Assembly: GCF_004379255.2 (NCBI RefSeq)
Contig: NC_056039.1
Location: 25,929,883 to 25,993,882, forward strand
Reading direction: 5' to 3'
DNA: 64,000 nucleotides
From: Salvia splendens
Taxonomy: Eukaryota > Streptophyta > Magnoliopsida > Lamiales > Lamiaceae
The notes under the pieces are model-generated. The model had not been told where the DNA came from. It did no database searches and was given only the letters and a program-made list of their open reading frames with translations. The translations under genes were made by a program, and so were the position numbers. Shown piece by piece: positions 11,202 through 23,212 of this stretch; within the stretch, counting starts at the first letter, position 1, and every line of letters starts with the position of its first letter.

Positions 11202-13073
11202 TGCCACCCGCAACGCATCACGCGGGTGGCCCGTAATCCGTCACGCCGGGACGAGACTGCGGCGTGACACGTTGCAGCGCCCCGTCTCGTCCCCAGCCCG
11301 CCGAGCGTTCCGTCCCGCCGAGACGGATGGCGAGACGTCTCGCCACGCGCCAGCGCGATGTGGCGCACTCCGGCGCCATGCTTGACGTCCACTCGCCGGC
11401 CCGCGAGTGGGCATCGTCACGCTGACGCAATAAATCATTTTTTGAAACATTCGAATTAAAAAAAATGAAAAACGGTAATATTACCGTTAATATTACTATT
11501 TTTTCTTTTTTTTTACTCTATCAATACTCTTAATTCATCCTTATTTCACACACAAATACACATCTATTTTTCTCAAATCATCTCCATTTCCTCTCCAATT
11601 TTCATCTAACCTCTCATCACAAAATGTCCGGCGACGGAAACTTTGGCGGAAGCCGCTCCGGCAGGTTCGACATCAACACGTTCGACGACTGGGGGGCATG
11701 TACAATGTCCTGGGTGGTGGTTCTGGTTCGTCGACGCCGGGCACCCAGGATTTTTCGATGCCGGGGGATTACCAACCACCCCATTTTGATGTGGATGCAT
11801 ATGCCCGTCCCTCCACCCCGAGGTATTCGCAGGGATTATCCCAGATTCGGGAGGATTATTCCGTTGAACCCACTCCGGAGGAAGGGTGAGGCGGTGGAAG
11901 CTCCAGGGGCGGAGGCGGAGACGGAGGAGGAGGAGGAGGATCTAGGCCGGCATCCGTACAGCCCCAAAGAAACGCTGGCGGTGTACAAAGCTTGGATCAG
12001 CGTCTCGTACGATCCCATCATCGGGTATCAACAATCCCGGAAGTGCTTTTGGGAAAAGGTCACCGAGGCCTACCACGAGATTAAGCCGAAGGGGTCCGGC
12101 GCTGCACATTTAAGATGCTCCGCGCTCACTTTGACCGAGTCGACAGAGAGATCAAAAAATTATGCGCCATCTACAAGAGTGAAGCGGCTCATTACCAAAG
12201 CGGAGCCACGAGAACCGACATTTTGAGGTCGGCTTTGCGAGTCTACTTCGACGACACCGGCAAACAATTCAAACATGTCAATGTTTGGGAGGTCGTCAAA
12301 GACGAGGAAAGGTGGGCCGGCGGTGTCCGGTCCAGCTCGGGCTCGACCTCGAAGTGCATGAAGCACACGGTGGGTGGCCAATACTCGTCTAGTGAAGGCG
12401 GTTCGGGCAGCGTCGCACAAGAGTTTGCCTCGCAGGAGGTTGAGGGCACGGCAGACGATGCCGGCGAAGGCGGCTACAGGGAGGAGGGGCCGAGCCGAAT
12501 CAAGCCAGGCGGGCTCGGGCTCGGGGGCACCCTCGAACTCCCTACTGTCCATGTACATGACCGCCACAATGGCGGACACTTCCCGCATGACGCCTCCCCA
12601 ATACCAAGCCTATCTTACCAGAATTAAATTTATGGCAAGACAACTTGGTATTCCGCCTCCAGGTGGCTTTAGTGCACCTCCACCGCCTTCGGGGGATGAT
12701 TCGCAGGTGGAGTAGTTTTTTTTTATTTTCTATAAAATTGTATTTTAAATTATGTAATTTTTATTTTTTTAGAATTTTAATTATATGTTTTTTTTGTTTT
12801 TTTGAATTTTAAGTTGTATTTTTATTTTATGTTGTAATTTTATTTTATTTAATGAAGTGTGTTTTTATTAATTGAATTTGGTTGGAAATAAAAATAAAAA
12901 AATGAAATTGAATGAATAGTAATTTAAGAGACGGTTAAGGGACGGATAAGAGATGGAGGGTTGCAGGTTCCGTCCCTTAGTTAAGAGATGGAGTAAAAAA
13001 GTATAGTGGGGCCCATGAATAGTAATTTAAGGGACGGTTAATGGACGGATAAGAGACAGCGTTGCAGATGGCC
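11202..13073 (+). mobile_element. PIF/Harbinger-type transposon, non-autonomous
   Basis: The left end TGCCACCCGCAACGC is the near-complement of the right end GCGTTGCAGATGGCC. Both are flanked by a direct TTA (11199-11201 and 13074-13076), the 3-bp target duplication of this superfamily. The left ~230 bp are strikingly GC-rich. The right 150 bp repeat a TAAGGGACGG/TAAGAGACG motif. The element holds one decayed ORF of the SANT/NAM-associated type and no DDE transposase, so it would need a helper. Confidence 0.8.
11624..12715 (+). pseudogene. Decayed SANT/NAM-associated ORF of the Harbinger-like element
   Basis: Coding traces switch frame several times. An N-terminal MSGDGNFGGS...TFDDWG segment begins at 11624. 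A Gly/Ser/Tyr-rich stretch continues in another frame from 11698. YSPKETLAVYKAWISVSYDP then FWEKVTEAYHEIKP (about 11955-12090) are the SANT/Myb-like part. VDREIKKLCAIYKSE, FDDTGKQFKHVNVWEVVKDE (about 12130-12315) and a C-terminal MARQLGIPPPGGF segment ending at 12715 belong to the NAM-associated C-terminal half. At least three frame changes are needed to read through. In intact elements this protein accompanies the transposase. Many plant genomes annotate such copies as glutathione S-transferase T3-like or NAM-associated proteins. Confidence 0.8.
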
Positions 13074-13092
13074 TTATGAACTTAAAATATAA

Positions 13093-13370
13093 TACTCCCT
13101 CCGTTAACAAAAAATAGAGCACATTTGCCAATTTTGATTGTCCACGAAAAATAGAACACATTTAAAAAACGAAAGTTTTCAACAATGTCTCTCTTACTTT
13201 TTCCCCTTCTCTCTAACTAATAATATAGACCCCACATTCTACTAATACTATTTCTCTCTTACTTTTTTCCCTTCTCTCTTACTTTTTTCCCTTCTCTCTT
13301 ACTTTACCAATTCCACATTAAAACTCGTGTCATTCACAGTGTGTCCTATTTTTCGTGGATGGAGGGAGTA
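13093..13370. mobile_element. Stowaway-like MITE
   Basis: Ends TACTCCCTCCGTTAACAAAA and, inverted, TTCGTGGATGGAGGGAGTA. The interior carries a short tandem of CTCTTACTTTTTTCCCTT units (about 13186-13305). It begins 20 bp after the end of the Harbinger-type element. Confidence 0.88.
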
Positions 13371-13913
13371 TAAATTATCATAAATATTTCACGGTTGCTC
13401 ACTTATAATAAGATTTTTGCCGAAGATATCTCAATTGGGCTGCCATGGGAAATAACAAATAAAATGTAAAGTTTGCGATATTTTAAATCAATTTTAAAGT
13501 TCGTGGAAAATACCAAAATATGACCAAAGCTCATGAGTTTAGAGACCAAGATACTAAGCTGCACCGAACAAGAACGAGGATAATTTTTGGATTATGATAT
13601 TATGTTGTGACTTTTGAGTAATAGAATGATCTGCTATGAAACCAGAGTCAGAAATCACAGTCTATTTCATCTGGACAACGTTATGTGCCGTTCCATTCGG
13701 TCCCATTAAATAGTAGCTAGTATGAGTTTTACGAAATTGTTGAATTTGTGAGGTAAATTGTTTATTAGTGTGGTTCTAGTCCAGCTGATAATGATTATAC
13801 TTTCTAGATCTTATTAAAAATGAAACATTTTTCTTGGTTGTCACATAAAAAATGAAAACAACGTCATCGCTACTTTTTCATCGCTCTTATCTCCACAGTA
13901 AGTCACAAAACAA
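13371..13913. other. Intergenic, no supported gene
   Basis: AT-rich sequence without a gene, domain or obvious repeat boundary. Confidence 0.4.
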
Positions 13914-14144
13914 TACTCTCTCCGTTCCATTATAGTGGGAGCATTTCTTTTCGCCACGGAGATTAAGGAAAATGTGTATTAAATAAAAAGAAAATAAAGT
14001 ATGAGGGAGAGAAAAGTAGAGATAAGAAATTAAGAGAGATGGAAAAGTAAGTGAGAAGAAATATGTTGACTTTTACTAAAAATGGAAATGATGACAAAAT
14101 AACTCTACTACTATGGAAATGAACGAAACGGAACGGAGGGAGTA
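13914..14144. mobile_element. Stowaway-like MITE
   Basis: TACTCTCTCCGTTCCATTAT at the left mirrors CGGAACGGAGGGAGTA at the right. A second, truncated end (GGGACGGAGGAAGTA, about 14189-14203) follows directly. Confidence 0.85.
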
Positions 14145-14278
14145 CTACATAAAATTACATGCCGAAAACCAAATATTTCATTTCTAATGGGACGGAGGAA
14201 GTAGATTGCTATTGCTGAAGGGTTTAGATCCCCCTGCACTGGAGAGAAGCACAACAGGGGATGTTGTTTCTCACATAC

Positions 14279-14534
14279 TACTCCATCTGTTCCATAATAG
14301 TGGAGGCGTTGCTTTTTGAAATGCAACTTAAGAAAAAATTGTGTTAAGTGAGTTAATAAATAAAGAATAAAGTAAGAAATGAAAAAGGTAGAAAGATGAA
14401 GAGATAATAAAGTAAAATATAGTAAAGTAAGTGAGAAAAAATGTGTTGACTTTTGCGAAAAGGGAAAATGACTACACTACTATGGAAAGTACAATAATGT
14501 CAAAATAACTCCATTATTATAGAATAGAGGGAAT
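14279..14534. mobile_element. Stowaway-like MITE, same family
   Basis: TACTCCATCTGTTCCATAAT at the left and TAGAATAGAGGGAATA at the right. The internal GTGTTGACTTTTGCGAAAAG block matches ATGTTGACTTTTACTAAAAA of the MITE at 13914-14144. A further partial copy lies at about 14535-14690. Confidence 0.78.
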
Positions 14535-14690
14535 AATATTTTATAAAGTAAGAAAGAATAAAATAAGAGATATGAAGAGAGAATAAAGTAAGAAAAGGAA
14601 TTACTTTTTGCCAAAAATAGGAATGACTCAATTATGTCAGAACTTTCCAAAATAGAAAAATAACTCAATTAACACGGAATGAAGGCTCTC

Positions 14691-16067
14691 GAAGAGACTA
14701 TGTGATCAAGATAATAATTTTCTAATTGAAAAAGATACCCTGCAACGATTTATTAGCTACATGAAAATATAAATTAGATATTCCTTCCATCTCATTATAT
14801 ATAAAATATTTAGGAATCGGCACGAGATTTTATGTAATGTTGTTTTGTGAGTTAATGAATAGAGAGTAAAGTAAGAGAGATGAAAATGTAAATATAGAGT
14901 TGATTAATTTTAAAAAATATTTCATTTTTAATAGAACAATAAAAAAAAATGTTTCATTTACCGTTGTTTAGCAGATTAAAATGGTCTAGAATCTAGATAG
15001 ATCATTGAAGATGAGAACACTGGGTTTACAATCAAGTGTCTAGTTCTATGGGCCGACTTGTTTCTTTATATGGGTGGATTTTATTTTCTTTGCGTCGTCT
15101 CTTTAATTTATTGGGCCGCTAAACTTATTTGGGTCGATTGGAATCATTTGATAATCGGGCCATTCTCTTTTAATTAGTCGTGGGCTTTCTAAATTTTATT
15201 GGTAGAATTAATATAGTTTGACTGTGGGTCTCGATTAAGTAATTCTATTATAGTTCAATTTTTGGAATTAAGTATGCAATTAATCTGCTAAATAATTAAT
15301 ATATTTATGATTAAATCTCTGAATTTTATTAGATAATTAATTCTCTGTGATGAAATCTGTATATTTAAATAGATAATTAATCTTTCAATTAATTAGTTTT
15401 TTTAATTAACTTTCGATATAATTAAAGATGTAAGGTCGATCCTATTCCTTTGTATTCAATTCTTCGAATTCAATTCAGTATTTAATCTTCCAATTAAATA
15501 ATTTCTTGTTATCAAAACTCAAAATTTAATTAAATAATTAATTATCGATTAATTAATTTTCTTTGTAATTAAATTTTTAAAATTAATTATCTAATTAGTT
15601 TTCCGATCAATTAATTTTTTGTAATTAAATCTTCATATACAATTAAAGCTTGGAATTAAAACTCCCGATTTAATTAAGTTCCATGTAATTAAATATCTCA
15701 ATATAATAAGTCTCAAGGTAATTAAATCTCACGATTTAATTAGTACGAAGGAATACCATAATCTTCTTAAGCGAAACGAAGTTATGATGTACTATATCCC
15801 TGTAGGAGAATTGCATATTAAGAATATTACGAAGGAACACCATCGTGTCGTGCATTTGGTGTTTCGTACACTCTTGTCAAATAGAATATAATTCCTTTCG
15901 TGCGTATTGTTACTATCGATCCTGAAGTACCAATAATATGAGATATTATTATATTTGTTTTTCTTTCATTTACCAACATCCACATTTCTTTTTTATTTAT
16001 CTCTTGTTATCCATTAACTTTGCATGTGAGCTAGGGAACTGGCTGTATGTTATCACTAATCATCATG
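14691..16067. other. Very AT-rich repeat-derived DNA
   Basis: A diverged MITE is suggested at about 14780-14960 by inverted AAATATTT... and AAAAATATTTCATTTTTA blocks. From 15050 to 15760 there are recurring TGGGCC and AATTAATT/TTTAATTA words of the kind also seen in the LTR remnant at 57-60 kb. I suspect an old LTR but see no ends. No gene is seen. Confidence 0.35.
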
Positions 16068-16282
16068 TAACTAGTACAATGTTTAAAGAAATGGTACTAT
16101 AAATACCAAGTAAATTCAAATGCCTATTTCCAAGCTTAAACCACTTGCCTAACAATTTAGCTATTAAGGACGACAGTCATGAGAACTGACACTAGAATTA
16201 ATTTTCTACCTATAAAAACGTAGGAAATAGGCATTTGAATTTACTGGGTATTTATAGTAAAACATTGTACTAGTATGTATGT
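16068..16282. repeat. Fold-back element with ~60-bp arms
   Basis: The left arm (CTAGTACAATG, TACTATAAATACC, AAGTAAATTCAAATGCC) is the inverted complement of the right arm (GGCATTTGAATTTACT, GGTATTTATAGTA, CATTGTACTAG). The loop is about 95 bp. It lies 350 bp downstream of the minus-strand 8-cysteine gene. Confidence 0.85.
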
Positions 16283-16633
16283 GATATGAATCTGACCGTT
16301 TAAATATAAAACGAAATTAATTGCAAACATATCGTTCTCATCTAAGTCAAAAACTATTACACACACCGTAATTGAGTTTAATTCTAAAATTAAATTAATA
16401 TTTACAATAAATTTTCAGTCAAAATATGTAAATTAGATGCTAGTATATGTATTTGCATAGTAATTAATCGAGAATGATAGTCTAATTTCACGAACTCAAA
16501 AATTAATAATTGACGTTTAAGATGATTCGTTTGTGTTAACACTAACTTTCGATTAAGAAAGCCAATAAATCCCATTACACATTAATTACTTTTATTGAAG
16601 ACATGTCACACAAGCACAATAATATTAAAACAA

Positions 16634-16996
16634 CTAAGCACAGACGAAGTCCTTGGGCACATTCTTGTTGCACACATTGAGGAGCAAGCTGAGAGAGAGT
16701 GGGACATTAAGGTTAATCCCCAAAATGTTAGCCCGAATCGCGGTGCAAAGGCAGACCGCAGCCTCAAGGTCGACCAGCCCCTCGATGAGGCTGCAGCATG
16801 GCATTGTCGGAGGCATCCCAATTGTCAAGTTGAGAAGGCTGCCTAGCAGGTCGGCGCAGATGCCGAGTTTTAGGGCATCTCTAGGGCACGAGGCGCTCGG
16901 TTTAGGGCTCGGCGGAGTCCAAGAAGCGGCCAACGTGAAGAAGATTAGGTTGAGTGAAAGGAATAGAGCAAGTGAAGTGTTTCTCTTAGTGGCCAT
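16634..16996 (-). CDS. DC2.15/pEARLI1-like 8-cysteine protein
   Basis: The single-exon gene encodes 120 residues. A signal peptide occupies residues 1-~24 ([20 protein letters not shown]...). A short Pro/Ser linker ([11 protein letters not shown]) follows, then the 8-cysteine hydrophobic domain starting [17 protein letters not shown] and ending [11 protein letters not shown]. All eight cysteines are present in the C, C, CC, CLC, C, C order. The family is secreted to the cell wall and linked to cold, pathogen and somatic-embryogenesis responses. The precise role here is unknown. The start at 16996 is preferred over the upstream ATG at 17035 because that one would sit at the predicted transcript start about 30 bp from the TATA box. 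It closely resembles the plus-strand gene at 33967, suggesting dispersed duplicates. Confidence 0.93.
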   Translation of the reverse strand: MATKRNTSLALFLSLNLIFFTLAASWTPPSPKPSASCPRDALKLGICADLLGSLLNLTIGMPPTMPCCSLIEGLVDLEAAVCLCTAIRANILGINLNVPLSLSLLLNVCNKNVPKDFVCA

Positions 16997-17060
16997 TTTT
17001 GCTAGATTTTTTTGTAAGAGTTTTTTTTTGTGCATGAATTTTTAATGAAGGGATTAGGGT

Positions 17061-17068
17061 TTTTATAG
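17061..17068 (-). promoter_or_regulatory. TATA box of the minus-strand 8-cysteine gene
   Basis: On the minus strand this reads CTATAAAA. It lies 65 bp upstream of the ATG at 16996. Confidence 0.6.
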
Positions 17069-17186
17069 AGAGGAAAAGGTGGATTCTTGATTGCTTGAAG
17101 TTAAAGAATTTGTTTAGAATTGAATGAGGGTTCCATATATTGTGTGATGATTTTGGATGCATGTTAATTTGAGGATGACGTCTCAT

Positions 17187-19429
17187 GATTTATTAAGTAT
17201 AGGAACAAATTATACCTAATGAATTATGTGGCGTTAATTATGTTCATTGATCCCGTGAAGTAAGAGTTGGCCAGCATTGATTCGTTTAAAGAAAATAAAT
17301 GTGTTAACCATCATTGAGTAGTTTGTCTAGTATATTTATGGGTGCATACATTGGGATCATAGGAATGAGTCAATACGAATTCTATTATATCTCATCAATT
17401 GCTAATTATGGATAAAGCGTTACACAAAAGTGTTGGTTGGACTATATTTACAAATACATGCATTTGGTATTAGAAACATTTTAAAAATCAGGGTAAGAAA
17501 ATCGGCGGTTCAACCAATCCAACCGATTTAAACACTCATTATCGATTATAATCAATGACTAACCGGTAACATCTCCATATATATAAGAAATAACAAAATT
17601 TAATAAATGATTAAATATAGATTATAAAAAAAACATTTACATAATTCCATATATATTATAAAAAATATTAAAATTTAATAAATAATAAAATATAATTAAT
17701 TAGATGGATACTAATGATTAAAATTAACTAATTATTACTCCCTCCGTCCCACAAGAATATGCACTCTTTCCTTTTTAGTCCGCACAAGAATATGCACTTT
17801 CTAATTTTGAAAACCCATTTCTCTCTAATGAGACGGGGCCTATTCTCTACTAACAATATTATATTTACTTTTTCTTTCAATCTTTTCCTTACTTTACCAA
17901 TTTTGCATTAAAACCTCTGTCAAACCCAAAGTACTTATAAAGAATATAATAAAAAAAGAATTAGAATAAAAAAAGAATTATAAGCAAGTATTATTAAAAA
18001 TTCGACGTTTTATACTCCATAAATGAATGGTTTAAATCTCAACAAGTACAATTTTATTTTTTTTGAAAAGTATTAAAATTCCTTTTAACTAGCTCAAGCG
18101 ACAATTCACAGTTGAATCGGTCGATTTGTCTTATCTAAAATTACTCAAGATTCCACTATGGTTTAAATGTGTGAATCTAACTAGACCAAGTTCTGGTTCA
18201 CATTCGCATCAACGTATTTATTATTTTATATAAAAAAAATTTCATTTGTCGAACCAATTCGTAAAATAATGAACCAAAGAAATTAATTCCCTTCATGCGT
18301 TGAACCAAAAAATAAAATTCTCTCTTATCCTTTCATTTCTGTTTCATGATTTATTTTCATTTTCCAGTGTAATAGTCATGTATGCATGCAATATAATATA
18401 TTTTCCATATTATATTATTATATATAGGGAATATATTATACTACCATATGCAGTTCTAAAAAAGATATAAACCATCGAATTATTCGATAAGAAGACTATA
18501 TATTGATCACGTAAATGGATCGGACTTTTTGTTGTACTATTTTCTACTCTATCATAAAAAGGGAATATATACTAATATACACATACGTACATGAATTCAT
18601 ACTCTTTATCTTTGCCACATATATACACATAAATACATTAATATAGACAGTCATAAAAATTTTTCCACTTACAGATAAAACGTTAAAACCTATATAATCA
18701 TTGAATATATACACATAAATTTGCGTGCTATCATAAATTTTTTCTACTTACTCATAAAACGGTAAACACCACTTCATATTAAGCTAGCACTATCTTATAT
18801 ATGCTTTTAAACTAATATAAGTTATTTAATTATGACCTACACGGTTAGTATAACATCATTTTTTCATGGATAAAAAAATTTATATAAATATCACAAACTG
18901 AAGTTCATGAAAATATTAACTATTATCATGTGTAATGTATAAGGGATATTAGCATCAATTGTACACATTTGTTTTTTACACCAATTTTAATCTTGTCATA
19001 TATTATCACGAACTTAAATAGTTATTACATTTTTGCCGGCCGGTGACATAATTTGGCTACATCTCACTTACCTTTACATCACATCATATTAGATGTGGTT
19101 ATCATTGCAAAATAATAGTGTGTGATTACAATGCACATAGAAGGCAAATATTGTTATCAATCTCATTTTAATGTAGCCAAATTCTGCCATCAGTGAGAAT
19201 TCAATGACTATTTAAGTTCATAATATTACATGCCAAGGTTAAAGTTCATGAGAAAAAAAAATTTAAAAAGTTTCGTGATATTAGGCGTCAATATCCTTAT
19301 ATATAATGATATTATATTGAGGATAACTAACAATTTTGGTTTATAAATACCTAATTTGAAAAAATTGTTTATCAGTTTGATACTACATGTATCTACATAT
19401 GTGGCAAGTCAAAGATTTCTCTATATAAT
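17187..19429. other. Intergenic AT-rich DNA with one truncated MITE
   Basis: At 17736-17945 a Stowaway-like left end (TACTCCCTCCGTCCCACAAG) is present but no clear right end. From about 18900 to 19290, blocks about loss and recovery of an ATATCACAAACT/GTTCATGA motif look like an old repeat. No gene is supported. Confidence 0.45.
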
Positions 19430-19585
19430 GTTGATCTTGTATATCATAAGAAGGATCTGCCAGGTTAGTATAATATGACAGCTACATTTAATGTTGCTGA
19501 TATATCTCCATACCAAGGTGGTAGTGAGGATGAGGTAGCTGAAGAAGATGAAGTAGACTCGAGGTCGAGTTTTTTCAAGATGTAG
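19430..19585 (+). pseudogene. 3' end of a Ty3/gypsy polyprotein
   Basis: The frame ending at TAG 19583-19585 gives an ATFNVADISPYQGG segment followed by an acidic tail. This is the typical last part of Ty3/gypsy pol after the integrase. A stop just upstream (near 19458) and the lack of any other pol domain show that it is a relic. Eight bases later an Athila-like LTR begins with no polypurine tract between, so the junction is not an original element end. Confidence 0.7.
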
Positions 19586-19593
19586 AGTATGAT

Positions 19594-20112
19594 TGATACG
19601 CTCGGATTTTGCACTGTTTTAAGGCCATTATTTGGTCCGTTTTGAATGTCAAAGTTACATTACATGTCCATTATTTGCATAATTTGTCTATTTTGGCATT
19701 TCGACATGTTTTGTGAGAAATGTGCATATTTGAGCCTAAAAATGGAGTCAAAACGTGAAGTTGGAAATTTGTAGCTGTTCTGCATGTCCAGCAGTCCGAT
19801 GCAACACAGCCAGCGACCGCTGGCGCCCAACGACCGTTAAACCAGTAGCGGCCCGCTCCGGGAAAGTTGTGCATGAAGAAAGGACACGCCTAACGACCGC
19901 TGGGAAATGCATGGCGGCCGCTACAGCGAGTGCAGAGAGTTACGGGATGATGGCCAGCGACCGCTGAAATAAGTGCAGCGACCGCTGCCCAAGAGACAGA
20001 AGCCTCGGACCAATCCACAGCGACCGCTGGCCAAGGTGCAGCGGCATGTTGGGAAAAATCGGCGAGCAGATTTGCCCTACTTTCTCTCCAAGACTTACCA
20101 TATTTTGCAACC
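19594..20112 (+). mobile_element. Truncated first LTR of an Athila-like Ty3 element
   Basis: About 520 bp starting TGATACGCTC match the start of the LTR at 25434 closely, with small substitutions throughout. Similarity ends after an ATTTTGCAAC block near 20112, where the sequence jumps into the element's post-pol region. A deletion probably removed the rest of this LTR together with gag and pol. It carries at least five copies of a CAGCGACCGCTG-type motif. Confidence 0.8.
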
Positions 20113-20549
20113 CTTTTAGGTCTACATGATCAAGATCTCGTACAGAAGATACAAATGGTGGAGAAAAATTTGCAACAAAATGGTCCCGTTTGCGGTTTTC
20201 AGCACTAGAGTCATTGATCCGCCCACCTAGTTGGGTCACTCCAAGTCGAGCCAACGACTTTAAACAAAGGTGCTTGTTGGGAGGCAACCCAACTTGTTTT
20301 TCCCTTTATTTTCATTTTTTCTGTTTTTCTTTAATTTTCGTGCATTTTCTGTGCACTTATGAAAAATCTATAAAAATTTAATCGTAGCGACCGCTGTACA
20401 ATCCACAGCGGTCGCTGCCGAGTTTTCAGTATGCAGGAGCAGGTCGGGTCCTAGGGCGGGCTGTAGCGGTCTTTGTGCGGGCTGTAGCGGCCCCTTGGAG
20501 ATGCATCGTTTTTGCAATACGCGCAGCGGTCGCTGCACAACGCGTAACG
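20113..20549 (+). mobile_element. Post-pol region of the Athila-like element
   Basis: A GAGCCAACGACTTTAAACAA ... TTGTTGGGAGGCAACCCAA block (about 20250-20293) is the sequence usually found just after pol in Athila-type elements. Further CAGCGGTCGCTG and AGCGACCGCTG copies occur at 20385, 20406 and 20524. There is no open coding frame. Confidence 0.6.
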
Positions 20550-22076
20550 TGTTAGGTTTAGTATACTAAAAAGCATATTTCGAGCGAGTTCGCACGAATA
20601 GAATCTTGCTTGTGTACGGAAAAACTTTACAATTCACTTTTGACCCGATTCAGTATTATTCGAGCATTTCGCACGAATAGAATCAGTATATTATTACATT
20701 GTGTTTGCTTGTGCGTTTATAAGATGTTTTATAAACATTTAAATGCATAAGAAGTAAACGAAGCCTAAGTCTTTTGCTTAGTAGACTGGTTGTGGGCGTC
20801 GTCCACTTTAAGGTAACTACAGTCGGTTCTATGCAATGCTTTGCGAAAGAAAAAGAAGAATTTCACAACCTAGATAGACTTTGGCTACCTATCGTGAAAG
20901 GTTGCAATGTCAGTCCAATTATTTCTAAGCCTTATTGAAATAAGATGACGTTGGTGTGGTATAGCACTGAATGGATCTAACAGCAAGACGTGTCTTTATA
21001 CTATCTACTGAAAGACGAGGTCTTGATAAATATATATTTCTTAATCAATGTACGTTAACATTGAGCATACGATATTGAATATCTACTACATTGACTTACC
21101 AAAGGTGCGGGTTTTTCGTCACCCAGCGATCCAGGTATATTGGGTAGTGGTGATCATTATCTAGCGGTGCTAGGATTGCTATTATGTTGAATCGTGCGCG
21201 AGGTGAGTCTCGTTTGATAATGTCCTCAAGAGGAGCTTGAACAAGGTTTTATTATTCGGAAACTGGCCAGTTAGAGTTTTATTACTCTATGAATAATAAA
21301 TAAGTATTTCTTGCTAAGTCTACTCTTGGAATTAATAAGATGTTAATTAATTAAGTCCATAGCAGACTTTAATTAATTAATGGACATTTATATCTTAAGC
21401 GCGGGAAATAAATAATAAACAAAATGGAAACCCAGAATACTTATAATTTCGGATTTGGATGGGGAGTTCAATATTACATCTGTAGTGGCTGCTCGTAATA
21501 TTCCAATATAAGCTTGTATTAAATTGTGGGTTCAATTTAATTAGTAAAAAGCTAATTGGGGGGAGCCCATATCCAAAACCTTCCATAGATCCCTGACTGA
21601 GCCCAATATGAACTTAATATAAATAGGAGAATAAAGGAGACAGAAAATACAGTTGATTTTCATAATGAAAATTCGTCCCTCTCTAATTAGAAGAGGAGAT
21701 CGAAATTTTCAGCTCTCCTCCGTGAGAAGTTCTGTCTTCGTTATTCGAGTCCTAGTGTTTCGATAAGATCAGCCCACCCTGATGTCGAGATACAATTCGG
21801 GACACCAGTCAGAAGATCTATGGTCTAGTATTGAAGATCATCGTGGAGAAGGTGCGAGCAATCGACGATTCTTTGGAGAATCAAATCGGTAACTCTAAAC
21901 CGTAGAATTCATGTTTGGGATTTATATTCTATGAGCATGAATTATTTGTGTTCTAGCATGCAATTCTGTGTTAACATGTGAATTGATTAATCTCATAATC
22001 TGTCAAATAGATCATACGTCTGATTTATTTGTTTTGTACAAGTCTTCCGCTGTGCTAGGGGCTCCAAACCCCAACA
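20550..22076 (+). mobile_element. Solo LTR with perfect 5-bp target duplication
   Basis: A 1527-bp unit begins TGTTAGG and ends CCAACA, with complementary TGTT/AACA tips, and is flanked on both sides by TAACG (20545-20549, 22077-22081). No internal region is present, so the element was reduced by LTR-LTR recombination. It is inserted inside the Athila-like element. A truncated relative lies at 26221-27277. An internal TTAATATAAATAGG stretch near 21614 may be the LTR promoter. Confidence 0.9.
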
Positions 22077-22817
22077 TAACGATCGCCACGGAAGAGGTCG
22101 TAACGCGATTTCGCCTATTTAAGGTGAGTTTTCTCTCCTTCTTTCCACCATCTTCTCCAATTCTTCTTTGCACACGACCCCAACTACAAAATATCACCAA
22201 ATTCACACACCCACACTCTCATTCTTCCATTCCATTCCTAAATTCAAGCTTTCGCCGTCCAATTCTCTCCAATTCAAGGTATGAATCATACGTTTAATTG
22301 CTGAGTTTAGATTGAATTTTTCCATGGATTTTGTTCTTTCTTGATGAATTGTTCTATTGAAAAGCATGTTTTAGTATGAGGGATGAGTGTGATGATGTTT
22401 CTACTTATTTTTCATGGTTGAATTTTGCATAGGGTGGTGAATTGTTGGTTTTTGTTGGTGAATTCCCTCTTGTTCTTAGTTGTTTATATGTTGCAATCAT
22501 GTTCATAGCATTGTGAGGCTATTATTACTTCCATGAATTGCAATACATGTGTAGTCATAGAGATTGTTGTGCTGTGTTGATTATGTTGATAAGTCTCTGC
22601 ATGTGGGATAAATTCACGTTGGGGGATGGATTTTAGTTGTTCTAAATTGTTGGTTTTGTTTTACATGATCACATGCTACAATTTAGGATGCATACTTAAT
22701 ACAAACTTGCACATCTTTGTTGGTTTTTAATGTAAGCTTAGTTGAATGAAAGTTTGGGGGAACCCTTGTTTCTCTATTGTTTAATGCTCTTTTTAGAGAT
22801 TGGTTTTATTTTGTAGG

Positions 22818-23212
22818 AAAATGACAATAAGGGGCAAGCCCGAAAATGCGAAGAGCTACGGAGTTAGCCTTCCAACGGATGAGCATAAAGCGATGTGGAA
22901 GAGAGTCTCGGCAAGAGACACGGTGCCCTCACGGTACCCCCATGAGACACTTGGAACAATCGACGGGCGGAGCAACAACATGAGAATGCCTTCAACTGCC
23001 AAGGATGGGCGGCACAAAGTGATTGGTGGAAAGCGGAGCAAGCCTTTTGGGAGACGCAACGGCTAAAAGATGTTCATCAACGTTAACAAATCGCCGAGCT
23101 CTAAAGGATGGCCGCCGAGGCTCGCGAGGAGCGTCAAACCATGAGTGGCGACATCACCTATCTCATTGGCGCTCTCGAAGACCTCAATGCTCGCTTCGCT
23201 CCTCCTCAGGAA
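22818..23212 (+). pseudogene. Decayed ORF of the Athila-like element
   Basis: One open frame (22800-23066) gives an MTIRGKPENAKSYG... segment with basic character. A second frame continues with MAAEAREERQTMSGDITYLI and ends FAPPQE at 23212. Together they look like the C-terminal part of an Athila-type post-pol or gag-like ORF broken by a frameshift. The exact function is not recognisable. Confidence 0.45.

Noticed and set aside
11167..11450. Arg/Ala-rich open frames in a GC-rich patch
   Set aside because: They come from the terminal region of the Harbinger-type element. Open frames are expected there from base composition alone.
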